The notes: generated from the sequence alone by a model not told the origin. A stretch of 64,000 nt of DNA from Bacillus pinisoli (GCF_023036475.1 NZ_JAJQKI010000016.1:1-64000); one strand, 5' to 3'; numbered from the stretch's first letter, positions 9,659 through 18,512 are shown. Made by a program: numbers and translations.

Positions 9659-11308
9659 ATGAATATTGTGAACGATTTAATAGACGCCTATTCTGTCCAT
9701 ATGCATATACCTCTCTTATTAATCAAGGAAGACGGCTCTATTCAATTAACAGTCAATTTAGAAGAAAATAACCTAGTGCTAATAAAGGCGTCAAATATTT
9801 TAGAAGATCTACTAACTGTAGGTAGATTAATTAAGAGACCAACTATTCTCACTCCAACTAATGAAGAGTATGCAAGTCTTCAGTTCATGTTATCTCCCTT
9901 GTTTAAACTAAACAATCAACAGTTCTACATACTCGGTGGGCCAATAATAGAAGAAGCGCATCATGCTAATGAAGATTTGCAGTTCATCTCTAGGATAAAC
10001 AAAGATGAAAAGCTACGATTATTTGAAAAAATGCAAACCTTGACAACTATAATAGATAGTTTTGAGAAGAAAGAGGTAATCGAGGATAGTCAGTTAAGTT
10101 TTGGTATCCTCTTTGATGTAATTCGTAATCTAAGTTTAAAAGAGAGTACGCGTGAGCAAATTTCTACCTTCATATTTAATGAATTAGTTAGAGATGGAAA
10201 AATTGATCTAATAGGATTTTCGTATAAGAACAATGAAGATATTTTTGTTATTGAATCTGTATCAGGAGAAGGTTCAGAAGCCTTAATGGGTAAAAAATTT
10301 CATATTGGTGAAGGAATTTTAGGTCAAGCTGTAGTGGCAGGTCAGAATATGGTATTGTCAAATATAAGTAACTCAAACCGATTTTCTATTTTCCATCAGG
10401 ACAACATCTACCCATCTCATTTTTTCAGCATACCTATTAAAAGTAATGAAGATGTAGTTGGCATTTATTTTGGCGGTACATTTGGGAACCAACCAATACA
10501 TCAAAGGCTTATTGATTTCATTGAATTTAGTGGCTTTTTTATTCAAGAGCAAGAAAATAAATATCGTTTGATGAAAGAGGCGCAAGATAATAAACTGAAA
10601 TTTGAATCCATTCTCGATTTACTAAATATCTTTCGAGAAAGTGTCTCTTCCAGAAGTATGATATATAGTTTACTGGATTTCAGCACGGTTCTTAACAATC
10701 AAAATTATTGCTGTTTTACCTTTTCGGATGGTGAGTTTATCAGTTGTGGAGAAGTGAATAATGCTTTTTTGACAAGCCATAATGAGGCCATAAAATCAGG
10801 AAAGTTAGGTAAAGTGGATCATGGTGAATATGTCATTATTCACTACTCAATTTATGTAGATAATGAAATTAATGGAATTTTAACTGTTCCATTCTCTAAT
10901 AGGCTTGTGACTGAAGAATCTTATTCTATTTATGCTCTTGACACGGTAATTGATTTGTTAAAAAACAATAAAGAGGATAGTGTGTATAAAACAAACAACT
11001 CGTCAACTAATCCTCATGAAAAATTAAATATTGATGATGTGCGTGATATAGTAGATCTAGAATTAGAAGATATAGAAAATATGGTCAATATCGGAAGTGT
11101 AATTGAACAACTCCCATTAACCTCTAGAGAGAAAGAAATTCTCCGTTTACTATTAGAAGGGTTGAATAATCAAGAAGTCGCAAGCTACCTAAATATTAGT
11201 GTTCATACAGTAAAAAACCATATCACCAATATATATAAAAAGTTAAATGTAACAGATAGAGTCCAAGCAATGACAAAGATATACCGTATTAAATACGGGG
11301 AAGAATAA
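9659..11308 (+). CDS. GAF-domain LuxR-family transcriptional regulator
   Basis: This 549-residue protein has an N-terminal region of about 120 residues that I do not recognise, a GAF-like domain at about 130-300 (GEGILGQAVVAGQ, SIPIKSNEDVVGIYFGG), a second less clear sensory region, and a C-terminal LuxR/FixJ helix-turn-helix at about 484-545 (LTSREKEILRLLLEGLNNQEVA, VHTVKNHITNIYKKL). It has no receiver domain, so it is probably controlled by a ligand or partner protein bound to the GAF region rather than by phosphorylation. The start follows TTAGGGGGGAT. Its place after the CheY-less chemosensory operon makes it a candidate output regulator; this is inference only. Confidence 0.85.
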   Translation: MNIVNDLIDAYSVHMHIPLLLIKEDGSIQLTVNLEENNLVLIKASNILEDLLTVGRLIKRPTILTPTNEEYASLQFMLSPLFKLNNQQFYILGGPIIEEAHHANEDLQFISRINKDEKLRLFEKMQTLTTIIDSFEKKEVIEDSQLSFGILFDVIRNLSLKESTREQISTFIFNELVRDGKIDLIGFSYKNNEDIFVIESVSGEGSEALMGKKFHIGEGILGQAVVAGQNMVLSNISNSNRFSIFHQDNIYPSHFFSIPIKSNEDVVGIYFGGTFGNQPIHQRLIDFIEFSGFFIQEQENKYRLMKEAQDNKLKFESILDLLNIFRESVSSRSMIYSLLDFSTVLNNQNYCCFTFSDGEFISCGEVNNAFLTSHNEAIKSGKLGKVDHGEYVIIHYSIYVDNEINGILTVPFSNRLVTEESYSIYALDTVIDLLKNNKEDSVYKTNNSSTNPHEKLNIDDVRDIVDLELEDIENMVNIGSVIEQLPLTSREKEILRLLLEGLNNQEVASYLNISVHTVKNHITNIYKKLNVTDRVQAMTKIYRIKYGEE

Positions 11309-11332
11309 GGAATACTAGTAAGGTTATCAAGT

Positions 11333-11362
11333 AAGCAACCATGCAAAATGGTTGCTTTATTT
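11333..11362 (+). terminator. Intrinsic terminator after the LuxR-type regulator
   Basis: A 10-bp perfect stem AAGCAACCAT/ATGGTTGCTT (11333-11342 and 11348-11357) with a 5-nt loop is followed by TATTT. Confidence 0.75.
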
Positions 11363-11408
11363 GATAAGAGGTTTATGATGGTAGTAAACAAGTTAAAGGG
11401 GATTTCAT

Positions 11409-12326
11409 ATGGCAGAATATTTAATTGTCTTAAATAAAGATGAGGATACGGTTTCAATCATTGATGTAGAGTCTAGAGAAACAATAAAAACGATTGAAAC
11501 GGATTATAATCCACATGAGCTAGTCGTGACATTAGATGGTAAGAAAACATATGTGGCATGCTCGCTTGGAAATAAAATCAATATCATAGACAATGATTTA
11601 TTTGAAATCACCAAAGTTATTGAGCATCCTGACTTCAACTTTCCTCATGGACTGGGACTAACGAAGGATGGTAAAAAATTATACGTAGCCTCCACATATA
11701 GTGAAAAAGTGTTTGTCGTTGATACAAATACATATGAAATTACAAACGTTTTTCCTACTTATCAAAAATACTCACATATGATCTCATTTTCACCAGATGG
11801 TGAAAAAGTGTATGTTCCTAATATAGGTAGTGACAATATTACAATTGTTGATGTACAAAAAGAAGAAGTCATCAATCATATTCCAGTTGGAAAAGGACCA
11901 GAAGGGGTAGCCGTACATCCTAATAATCGTGATCTTTATGTAGCTAATCAAGAGGATCATACCTTATTTGTCATTGATCTTGAGACGTTAACGGTTAAAC
12001 ATAAAAGAAGGGTTGGGGCAATTCCTGTGCGTTTAGTGTTTTCACCAGATGGCAAATATGCTTTAATTCCGAATCGAGAATCGGGTGACTTATCTATTAT
12101 TGAGACGGAACATAAATTAAAAGAGATGGTTAGACCATGGGAAGTGAAGCGTATTCGAGTAGGTGTATGGCCAGGTGGAGTTGTCTTTAATCCAGAAGGA
12201 ACTCTTGCTTATGTAGCAAATAATAAAACAAATGATGTATCTATCATTGATATGAATAATCTAGAAGAAATCGGTAGAATAAAGGCTGGCATCCATCCAG
12301 ATGGAATTGCGTATTTAGTTAGGTAA
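11409..12326 (+). CDS. YVTN-type beta-propeller repeat protein, cytoplasmic
   Basis: This 305-residue protein is made of about seven blades of the YVTN/40-residue class. Repeated motifs have the form xFSPDGKxxYVxNxxSDxxxIID (for example at 11790, 12040 and 12190). There is no signal peptide, so it stays in the cytosol. The family includes surface-layer and dehydrogenase-like propellers as well as 6-phosphogluconolactonase folds; no catalytic residues point to one of these. The start ATG follows TTAAAGGGG. It is probably transcribed alone, between two terminators. Confidence 0.8.
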   Translation: MAEYLIVLNKDEDTVSIIDVESRETIKTIETDYNPHELVVTLDGKKTYVACSLGNKINIIDNDLFEITKVIEHPDFNFPHGLGLTKDGKKLYVASTYSEKVFVVDTNTYEITNVFPTYQKYSHMISFSPDGEKVYVPNIGSDNITIVDVQKEEVINHIPVGKGPEGVAVHPNNRDLYVANQEDHTLFVIDLETLTVKHKRRVGAIPVRLVFSPDGKYALIPNRESGDLSIIETEHKLKEMVRPWEVKRIRVGVWPGGVVFNPEGTLAYVANNKTNDVSIIDMNNLEEIGRIKAGIHPDGIAYLVR

Positions 12327-12365
12327 GTCTAATATGACTTACAATGCAATGTACTAGGAGGTAAA

Positions 12366-12422
12366 TTGGATTTTATAGGTAATACGAAAGTAACAGCCAA
12401 ATCGAAAACAGCCTCCCGATAA
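12366..12422 (+). CDS. Possible 18-residue peptide with strong ribosome binding site
   Basis: AGGAGG at 12357-12362 sits 3 nt before TTG at 12366, which opens an 18-codon frame (MDFIGNTKVTAKSKTASR) ending just before a strong terminator. It may be a real small protein, a gene remnant or chance. I do not recognise it. Confidence 0.2.
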   Translation: MDFIGNTKVTAKSKTASR

Positions 12423-12444
12423 CACACAAATTTTGACATAGATA

Positions 12445-12489
12445 ACCCCCTAAGCTCGGTGAAGTTCGCCAAACTTAGGGGGTATTTTT
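12445..12489. terminator. Bidirectional terminator between convergent genes
   Basis: ACCCCCTAAG (12445-12454) pairs with CTTAGGGGGT (12474-12483), and inner bases can extend the stem. ATTTTTG follows on the plus strand. It can serve the propeller gene (plus) and the monooxygenase gene (minus). Confidence 0.85.
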
Positions 12490-12513
12490 GTCATAAAGTT
12501 AGAAAAATTATAG

Positions 12514-13521
12514 CTATTTATTATTAGTCAGTTCAGCTACTATTTTATAAGAACGTAAGCGTGCAGAGTGGTCATAAATCATACTATTTATGATAATTTC
12601 ATCAGCCTCTGTTTTGTCTAAGAAGGCTTGAAGCTTTTGCTCAACTGTATTTGGATCTCCTACTATGGATGAATCTAATCTCTCTCGAAGAGCAAGCTTC
12701 TCATGTTCACTACAAAATGCCTCAATATCTTCAACAGGAGCAGGCAGCTTACCTGGTTTATTTCGAATTAATCCTAAAAATGATAGTTGCATGGAAGTTG
12801 CCAACTTTTGAGCGACTTCAGTGGTGTCAGCAGCCACCACGTTAACACCAACCATTGCGTAAGGCTTGTCTAGTACTTCTGATGGTTTAAAATAACTTCG
12901 ATAAAGGTTCAACGCACCAACCGTATTTTGAGGAGCAAAATGGCTCGCAAACGCAAACGGCAGTCCTAATTGGCCAGCTAATTGGGCACTGTAACCACTT
13001 GAACCAAGTAACCAAATAGGAACGTTTAATCCTTCACCTGGTACAGCTTTTACATGTGCATGATTAGATAAAGACGGGTTAAAGTAAGCGCGCAGTTCAG
13101 CTAACTGCTCAGGAAAATCCTGACCATTACTTCTTGGATCTCTTCTTAAAGCTTGGAGTGTTAATTGGTCTGTTCCTGGGGCACGACCAAGTCCTAAGTC
13201 TATTCTCCCTGGATATAAAGATTCTAATGTACCAAACTGTTCGGCAATTACTAAAGGAGCATGATTAGGAAGCATGATACCACCCGAACCGACACGAATA
13301 GTAGAGGTCCCTTGTGCTACGTGGCCAATAACAATAGAAGTAGCAGAGCTTGCAATTCCAGGCATATTATGATGTTCTGCTAACCAAAACCTTTTGTAGC
13401 CCCATTGTTCAGTATGTCTAGCCAAATCTAATGTATGTTGTAACGATACCGCAGGAGAACTACCCTCAACGATTGGAGATAAATCTAATACTGAAATAGG
13501 GGTGTCATTTAGTATTTTCAT
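12514..13521 (-). CDS. Luciferase-like flavin-dependent monooxygenase
   Basis: This 335-residue protein belongs to the bacterial luciferase-like monooxygenase family, MsnO8/YhbW-type single-subunit group. Evidence is the N-terminal [16 protein letters not shown], the [17 protein letters not shown] segment (about 43-57), [23 protein letters not shown] and [10 protein letters not shown]. These enzymes use reduced FMN and oxygen; the substrate cannot be predicted. It is a single gene, convergent with the propeller gene and divergent from the genes at 13756. Confidence 0.85.
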   Translation of the reverse strand: MKILNDTPISVLDLSPIVEGSSPAVSLQHTLDLARHTEQWGYKRFWLAEHHNMPGIASSATSIVIGHVAQGTSTIRVGSGGIMLPNHAPLVIAEQFGTLESLYPGRIDLGLGRAPGTDQLTLQALRRDPRSNGQDFPEQLAELRAYFNPSLSNHAHVKAVPGEGLNVPIWLLGSSGYSAQLAGQLGLPFAFASHFAPQNTVGALNLYRSYFKPSEVLDKPYAMVGVNVVAADTTEVAQKLATSMQLSFLGLIRNKPGKLPAPVEDIEAFCSEHEKLALRERLDSSIVGDPNTVEQKLQAFLDKTEADEIIINSMIYDHSARLRSYKIVAELTNNK

Positions 13522-13674
13522 GTTTTGTTCAACTTCTTTCTGTATGAAATATGGTCTAATCTATAACTTTGTTGCTTTTAGTATTTATTCAAAGTAAAGT
13601 TTCACTCATCCATATTATCAGTAATAATGGGTAGATTAAACAATTTGAACTTGAAAAGAGAAGATTTATCAGCA

Positions 13675-13703
13675 TTGACTAAACAGAAAATTCATACTAT
13701 TAT
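13675..13703 (+). promoter_or_regulatory. SigA promoter for the gamma-CA/DASS transporter pair
   Basis: TTGACT (13675-13680), a 17-bp spacer and TATTAT (13698-13703). The expected start of transcription near 13710 places the operator at 13718-13728 just downstream, suiting repression. Confidence 0.65.
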
Positions 13704-13717
13704 TAAAGTTAAGTGAG

Positions 13718-13728
13718 TGGTCAGACCA
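13718..13728. promoter_or_regulatory. GntR/FCD-type operator TGGTCAGACCA, copy 1
   Basis: TGGTC-A-GACCA is a perfect 5-bp inverted repeat. It is identical to the core at 24513-24523 and differs by one base from the site at 25398-25408. It resembles E. coli FadR-type sites. The spacing to the promoter suggests a repressor roadblock. Confidence 0.7.
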
Positions 13729-13755
13729 TAATATTAACTGAAAAGGGTGTTGAAA

Positions 13756-14286
13756 TTGATTTACGAATTCAAAGGCAAGAAACCTGTAATTGATGAATCA
13801 GCTTATATTGCTAACAGTGTTGAAATTATTGGAGATGTTAAGATTGGGAAAGATGCCTCTATATGGTTTAACACCGTCATAAGAGGAGACAATGATGTCA
13901 TTCAAATTGGTGATCGTGCCAATATACAAGATGGTAGTGTATTGCATGTGAACAAGTCGATGCCAATTATTATTGAGGAAGATGTGACGGTTGGACATAA
14001 CGTTATTGTTCATGCTTGTACAGTTAGAAAGGGCGCATTGCTCGGGATGGGTTCGATTATTCTGGATGGGGCTGAAATCGGTGAATATGCGTTAGTTGGT
14101 GCTGGAACGGTCGTTCCTCCCGGAAAGAAGGTACCACCGAGAACTTTAGTTGTTGGTAATCCTATGAAAGTTGTAAGAGAGTTATCAGATCAAGAGATTG
14201 AAAACATGAATGTACGAACATACCTTTCTTATGTTAGTAAAGGAAAGGAATATAAAGAAGGATTAACAAGAATTTCTCCAAACTAA
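13756..14286 (+). CDS. Gamma-carbonic-anhydrase-like hexapeptide protein (YtoA/PaaY/CaiE type)
   Basis: This 176-residue left-handed beta-helix protein has hexapeptide repeats and the three zinc-ligand histidines in canonical spacing: His64, His81 and His86 (VLH, VTVGH, VIVH). Relatives include gamma carbonic anhydrases and the CoA-pathway accessory proteins PaaY and CaiE. TTG at 13756 is preferred, with AAAAGGG 8 nt upstream; the in-frame GTG/TTG at 13747/13750 overlap that site. It is followed after 48 nt by a carboxylate transporter and carries an operator shared with a hydroxyacid catabolic operon. A PaaY/CaiE-like role in CoA metabolism is therefore as plausible as CO2 hydration. Confidence 0.85.
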   Translation: MIYEFKGKKPVIDESAYIANSVEIIGDVKIGKDASIWFNTVIRGDNDVIQIGDRANIQDGSVLHVNKSMPIIIEEDVTVGHNVIVHACTVRKGALLGMGSIILDGAEIGEYALVGAGTVVPPGKKVPPRTLVVGNPMKVVRELSDQEIENMNVRTYLSYVSKGKEYKEGLTRISPN

Positions 14287-14334
14287 CCTTAAGAAAAGAT
14301 TATAACTAATAAATTAAAGAAAGAAGTAGATGAT

Positions 14335-15753
14335 ATGCAAAATAAGGAGCTATCTACACCTGATAGGGAAGCACTTACTTTGAATAAAACGACGGTTTGC
14401 TTGTTTCTTGGAATTAATGCTTTAGCGTGGCTTCTTATCTTTTACATACCTATACAACATGCCAAAACTCTCATTCTTTTAATCTTTGCTTTATCTGGCT
14501 GGGGATTAAAAGTCATACCTCAACCAATTGTCTCGCTCCTTTTATTAGTCTATATACCTTTTTTAAATCTTGGCTCATTTACAGATAGTTTAATAGGCTT
14601 TTCACAGCCTTTTATTTGGTTACTTGTTGCGACATTTTTACTTGCAGCAAGTGTAGAAAAAAGTGGATTTGGTAAAAGGTTGGCTCTTTGGTTACTTAGT
14701 AGGGCTAAGGGGAGAGGGCCGTTATCCATTCTCTATATTTTCTTTACAGTTATAGTACTAGGATTTACGATTCCAACTGCTGCCGGAAGAAGTTCAATGA
14801 TTATGCCGGTAAGTATAGGAATGATTCAAATTAAACAAGACCCTAATTTTGCTAAAAGTTTGATGCTAGGAGTAGCATTCACATCAAGTTTTATCTCTTG
14901 GGGATTAATTACAGGTTCTAGTTCCTCTATTTATGCTGTTTCTTTCCTTGAATCCTCTTTAGGTTATAAATGGACCTATTTTAATTGGTTTTTATTAAAT
15001 TTTCCACCTATGATTCTCACATTATTTTGTCTTTGGCTTATGCTAAGACTCTTTTTTCCTCTACCCAACTACGAAAAAATCGAGAGTATTCAATTTATCC
15101 AACAAGAGCTGATAGAGTTAGGAAAAATGAAGGTACAAGAATGGAAAGTATGTGCGATCGGTCTTCTTACGATTATTGGATGGTGCACGGAATCTGTACA
15201 TGGTTACTCTGTATCAATGATTGCACTACTTGCAGGTATTATTACGTGTTTACCTGGAATCGGTATCCAAAGTTGGAAAGAAGGTTCAAAACATATTGCC
15301 TGGGATGTAGTCATTTTATTCGGCTCAGGCTATGCGTTAGCACAGGTTATTATTGCTAACAAAACAAGTGATTGGATTGCTGAACAAGTCCTACATGTTT
15401 TTCCTTCTGTCACTCCCTTCCAGGCTACGTGTATTATTTTAGGGATTATTATAATCATCCGAGCGGGCTTTGCCAATATGCTTGCTATTACAGCTGTATT
15501 TTTGCCTATTGCTATTAGTCTATCAGAAATGTGGAATCTAAATCCTATTTGGACATCGCAAATCGTCATCATAGCTTGCTCTTTTAGTTATTTTTTACCC
15601 ATTCAATCTCCGTCTAACTTAATTTGTTTTAGTTATGGGTATTTTTCAGAACTTGACCTTCTTAAGACAGGATCTGTATTATCTGTCATTAATTTGCTTA
15701 TTGTCATCGTCATTAGCTTATATTATTGGCCGTTACTGGGTTTAACACCATAG
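14335..15753 (+). CDS. DASS/SLC13-family anion:sodium symporter
   Basis: This 472-residue polytopic membrane protein has about 11-12 hydrophobic segments. The two family signatures are visible: PTAAGRSSMIMPVSIG in the N-terminal half and SYFLPIQSPSNLICFSYG near the C-terminus. SLC13-type carriers import di- or tricarboxylates or sulfate with sodium. The operator upstream links it to a 2-hydroxy/keto-acid pathway, favouring an organic acid. The ribosome site (AAGAAGTAG) is weak, suggesting translation partly coupled to the preceding gene. Confidence 0.85.
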   Translation: MQNKELSTPDREALTLNKTTVCLFLGINALAWLLIFYIPIQHAKTLILLIFALSGWGLKVIPQPIVSLLLLVYIPFLNLGSFTDSLIGFSQPFIWLLVATFLLAASVEKSGFGKRLALWLLSRAKGRGPLSILYIFFTVIVLGFTIPTAAGRSSMIMPVSIGMIQIKQDPNFAKSLMLGVAFTSSFISWGLITGSSSSIYAVSFLESSLGYKWTYFNWFLLNFPPMILTLFCLWLMLRLFFPLPNYEKIESIQFIQQELIELGKMKVQEWKVCAIGLLTIIGWCTESVHGYSVSMIALLAGIITCLPGIGIQSWKEGSKHIAWDVVILFGSGYALAQVIIANKTSDWIAEQVLHVFPSVTPFQATCIILGIIIIIRAGFANMLAITAVFLPIAISLSEMWNLNPIWTSQIVIIACSFSYFLPIQSPSNLICFSYGYFSELDLLKTGSVLSVINLLIVIVISLYYWPLLGLTP

Positions 15754-15811
15754 GTTGCAAAAAAGAAAGAAGAATGTCGAGTGAAATTTTCGAAAAAATT
15801 AAAAAAATAGG

Positions 15812-15840
15812 TTGATATAGAAAACGCTTCCAGCTATGAT
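15812..15840 (+). promoter_or_regulatory. SigA promoter of the CoA-transferase/Tct operon
   Basis: TTGATA (15812-15817), exactly 17 bp, and TATGAT (15835-15840). Transcription would start near 15847, inside the first operator copy. Confidence 0.75.
15818..15833. promoter_or_regulatory. cre-like catabolite control site in the promoter spacer
   Basis: TAGAAAACGCTTCCAG matches the WTGNAANCGNWWNCAW consensus except at two positions. It fills the spacer between -35 and -10, where CcpA binding would block RNA polymerase. Confidence 0.45.
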
Positions 15841-15844
15841 TAAA

Positions 15845-15861
15845 TTGTATACAATATACAA
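15845..15861. promoter_or_regulatory. 17-bp operator, copy 1 of 3
   Basis: TTGTATA-CAA-TATACAA is a perfect 7-bp inverted repeat overlapping the expected transcription start. It is the best of the three copies. GTATAC-centred palindromes are typical of GntR/FCD repressors. Confidence 0.75.
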
Positions 15862-15883
15862 GGGTGATTAACAGTTATCGAGA

Positions 15884-15900
15884 TTGTATACAGTGTACGA
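15884..15900. promoter_or_regulatory. 17-bp operator, copy 2 of 3
   Basis: TTGTATACAGTGTACGA shares the left half-site exactly with copy 1 and lies 39 bp downstream. Confidence 0.7.
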
Positions 15901-15931
15901 ATCTAACGCTTAATTTTTTTACTACAGAATT

Positions 15932-15948
15932 TTGTATACAGTGTGCAA
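15932..15948. promoter_or_regulatory. 17-bp operator, copy 3 of 3
   Basis: TTGTATACAGTGTGCAA lies 48 bp after copy 2 and 64 bp before the first gene. Multiple spaced copies suggest cooperative or looped binding. Confidence 0.7.
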
Positions 15949-16011
15949 TGGTGAGGGTGAAACCATACAGGTTTTTCGCTTAGATAAGTAAAAAGTAGGA
16001 GGGGGAAAATT

Positions 16012-17241
16012 ATGTTACCACTTGATGGAATGAAAGTATTGGATTTAACACAGTTTCTTGCTGGTCCCTACTGTACGATGGTTCTTTCTGATATGGGAGC
16101 CGATGTTACTAAGATTGAAAAATTTCCTCTTGGAGATGATTCAAGAAGGTTAGGGCCTTTTATCAATGATGAGGGTTATTGCTTCGCAATGCCAAATCGT
16201 AACAAGAAGAGCTTAGCATTAGACTTGAAAAGTCAAAAAGGACAACAAATATTTACAAGGCTAGCGGAAGAGGCTGATGTAATTATTGAAAATTTCCGTC
16301 CTGGTGTAACTGCTAGACTCGGTATTGATTATGAAACTATTAAACTAAGAAATCCTGGAATTATTTATTGTTCAATCTCTGGTTTTGGGCAAACGGGTCC
16401 TTATGCTTCAAAAGGTGGTTTCGATATCATTGCTCAAGGTGTAACCGGATTTATGAGAATGACAGGTCATCCTGGCGGCAAGCCTGCAAAAGTTGGGATT
16501 GCAATCAATGACATAGCAGCTGGTGCTACCGCGCTTTATGGGATTTTAGGAGCTTATGTTCACAAACTAAAAACTGGCAAGGGACAATACTTAGATACAT
16601 CATTAGTTGATTCCGGTCTTGCATGGACGGTTTGGGAATCTGCAGCTTATTTCGGAAGTGGAGAGGTACCACAGCCAACGGGAACAAGACATCGTCGGTC
16701 AACTCCATATCAAGCATATAAAACAGAAGATGGCTACGTAACAATTGGTGCAGGTAACCAAAGACTTTGGGAAAGAGTGTGTAACCAAGTCTTAAATACA
16801 CCTGATTGGATAGAAGATTCTCGTTTCAAAACGCTTGATGCCAGAGTTGAAAATGTGGATCTTCTGGAAGAAATGATTGAAGAAATTACAACAACAAAAC
16901 CGACAGCCCATTGGATTGAGCTACTTGATGATGCAGGTGTTCCAGCTGGTCCAGTGTACACGTATGATCAAACATTAAACGATCCGCATGTGTTATCACG
17001 TGACATGGTTGTTGAGATGGATCATCCAAAATTAGGAAAGATTAAAACTTTAGGGATACCAATTAAGTTTTCTGAAACACCTCTTCAAATTAGACAGCCT
17101 GCTGCTTGGCTAGGTCAACATACGACCGAAACATTAAAGGGAGTAGGTTACTCTGAAGAAGAAATTAACGCTTTATTTGAAGAGGGAGTTATTTATAACA
17201 AATATCAAGAAGAAGAGGCTGGTGTAGAAAATGGAAAATAA
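16012..17241 (+). CDS. CaiB/BaiF class III CoA transferase (first copy)
   Basis: This 409-residue family III CoA transferase begins with the typical LxGxKVLDLTQFLAGPYCTMVLSDMGADV segment. The catalytic Asp that forms the acyl-aspartyl intermediate is Asp167 in INDIAAG. A GxGQYLDTSLVDSG motif follows. Such enzymes move CoA between carboxylic acids. It is first in an operon with a crotonase, a thioesterase, a Tct transporter and a second, related CoA transferase at 21633. Its end overlaps the next gene by 11 nt. Substrate unknown. Confidence 0.9.
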   Translation: MLPLDGMKVLDLTQFLAGPYCTMVLSDMGADVTKIEKFPLGDDSRRLGPFINDEGYCFAMPNRNKKSLALDLKSQKGQQIFTRLAEEADVIIENFRPGVTARLGIDYETIKLRNPGIIYCSISGFGQTGPYASKGGFDIIAQGVTGFMRMTGHPGGKPAKVGIAINDIAAGATALYGILGAYVHKLKTGKGQYLDTSLVDSGLAWTVWESAAYFGSGEVPQPTGTRHRRSTPYQAYKTEDGYVTIGAGNQRLWERVCNQVLNTPDWIEDSRFKTLDARVENVDLLEEMIEEITTTKPTAHWIELLDDAGVPAGPVYTYDQTLNDPHVLSRDMVVEMDHPKLGKIKTLGIPIKFSETPLQIRQPAAWLGQHTTETLKGVGYSEEEINALFEEGVIYNKYQEEEAGVENGK

Positions 17242-18016
17242 CCACGTATATCTCGAGAAAAAAGGTGCAATTGCTACAATCTATTTTAATCGTCCCGAAA
17301 AGCGAAATGCCTTAACGCATGAAATGTGGAAAGCAATTCCTGGATTAGTAAAGGATGCAGAAGAGGATGCCACAATTAAGGTAATTATTTTAAGAGGTGT
17401 AGACGAAACATCATTTGCTGCGGGTGCTGATATTAGCGAGTTTAAAACACTAAGATCAACTGCTGCTGGGGCTAAAATCTACAATGATGCCACACACGAA
17501 GCGGAGAGAGCGGTTGCTACTTGTAAGAAACCAACAATCGCAATGGTGCAAGGTTACTGTATCGGTGGTGGATGTGAACTAGCATCTGCATGTGATTTCC
17601 GTTTTGCTGACACAAATGCTAGATTTGGAATCACACCTGCAAAATTAGGTTTAGTATATGGTTTAGATGCAACAAAGGTATTGGTAGACTTAGTTGGAGT
17701 ATCTAACGCTAAATATATCCTGTTTTCAGGTAATCATTTAGATGTAAATAAAGCAGCTTCATTCGGTTTAGTAAACGAGATTTACTCTCCAGAAGATATT
17801 GAAGAGAAGACATATGAGTTCGCTGAAACTCTCTGCACGAGAGCGCAATTTACAGTAAGAAGTATGAAATACATTATTAACGAAATCGCATCAGGTACTT
17901 CGGAAGATACAGAAGAAACAGCAAGGTTACGTCTTGTATCCTTTGAAACGGAGGATTACCAAGAAGGTGTTGCAGCATTTATGGAAAAACGAAAACCTGA
18001 ATTTAAGTACTCATAG
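17231..18016 (+). CDS. Enoyl-CoA hydratase/isomerase-family (crotonase) protein with atypical active site
   Basis: This 261-residue crotonase has the oxyanion-hole segments AAGADISEF (about 63-71) and IGGGCELA (111-118). The first catalytic Glu of true hydratases is kept (Glu116, GGGCE). The second is not: the usual PE-I-L-G segment reads TPAKLG, with Ala137 at the Glu position. Crotonases with this change include decarboxylases and other lyases, so a simple hydratase role is doubtful. It overlaps the upstream CoA transferase gene and is followed by a thioesterase gene after 9 nt. Confidence 0.88.
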   Translation: MENNHVYLEKKGAIATIYFNRPEKRNALTHEMWKAIPGLVKDAEEDATIKVIILRGVDETSFAAGADISEFKTLRSTAAGAKIYNDATHEAERAVATCKKPTIAMVQGYCIGGGCELASACDFRFADTNARFGITPAKLGLVYGLDATKVLVDLVGVSNAKYILFSGNHLDVNKAASFGLVNEIYSPEDIEEKTYEFAETLCTRAQFTVRSMKYIINEIASGTSEDTEETARLRLVSFETEDYQEGVAAFMEKRKPEFKYS

Positions 18017-18025
18017 GACCTGACG

Positions 18026-18445
18026 ATGAATATTGAACATCTTCGAAGTACATTTGAAGAAGCAGCCACAACGCAAAAACCGGACTTTGAAACATTCTTT
18101 TTAGCAAAGTTTTTCCAATTAGACATTAGCTATGGAGAAGAGAAGTGTGTTGTAAAGTTCCCGGTCGAAGAGTACATGTTTAATCCACAAGGATCTTTAC
18201 ATGGAGGGGTCATTTCCTTTGTTCTAGATGTATCAATGGGACACCTGACAAAAAAGTTTCTAGGTAAAGCAGTAACACTGGAGATGAAAACACAATATTT
18301 GCGACCAGCAACATCTGGAATCGTAAGTTGTGAGGCACAATTTTTGAAAAAAGGTAGAAAAATCGTATACGTTGAATCAAGATTGACAAATGAACAAGGT
18401 AAGCTACTAGCTATTGGTAATGCAACTTGGTCGAGGATAGAATGA
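18026..18445 (+). CDS. PaaI-type hotdog thioesterase
   Basis: This 139-residue hotdog-fold protein contains the PaaI/YbgC-like core NPQGSLHGGVISFVLDVSMGH (about 51-71) and LEMKTQYLRPA. The HGG motif at the start of the long helix is characteristic. It probably hydrolyses a CoA thioester made or used by its operon partners. Its stop codon lies inside an 11-bp hairpin that precedes tctC. Confidence 0.85.
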   Translation: MNIEHLRSTFEEAATTQKPDFETFFLAKFFQLDISYGEEKCVVKFPVEEYMFNPQGSLHGGVISFVLDVSMGHLTKKFLGKAVTLEMKTQYLRPATSGIVSCEAQFLKKGRKIVYVESRLTNEQGKLLAIGNATWSRIE

Positions 18446-18459
18446 ATATCATTCTATCC
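18435..18459 (+). other. Intercistronic hairpin before tctC
   Basis: GGATAGAATGA (18435-18445) pairs perfectly with TCATTCTATCC (18449-18459), leaving a 3-nt loop. There is no T tract, so it is not a terminator. It may mark an RNA processing point or protect the tctC messenger. Confidence 0.55.
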
Positions 18460-18512
18460 CTGCACAATAAAATTTCTGAATTTTTAAAATTAAAAGAAAA
18501 GGGGTTTTATAA

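Noticed and set aside
14985-15359. 124-codon frame inside the DASS transporter gene
   Set aside because: It is an out-of-frame shadow of a clear membrane protein gene with no ribosome site and a Cys/Tyr-rich product.
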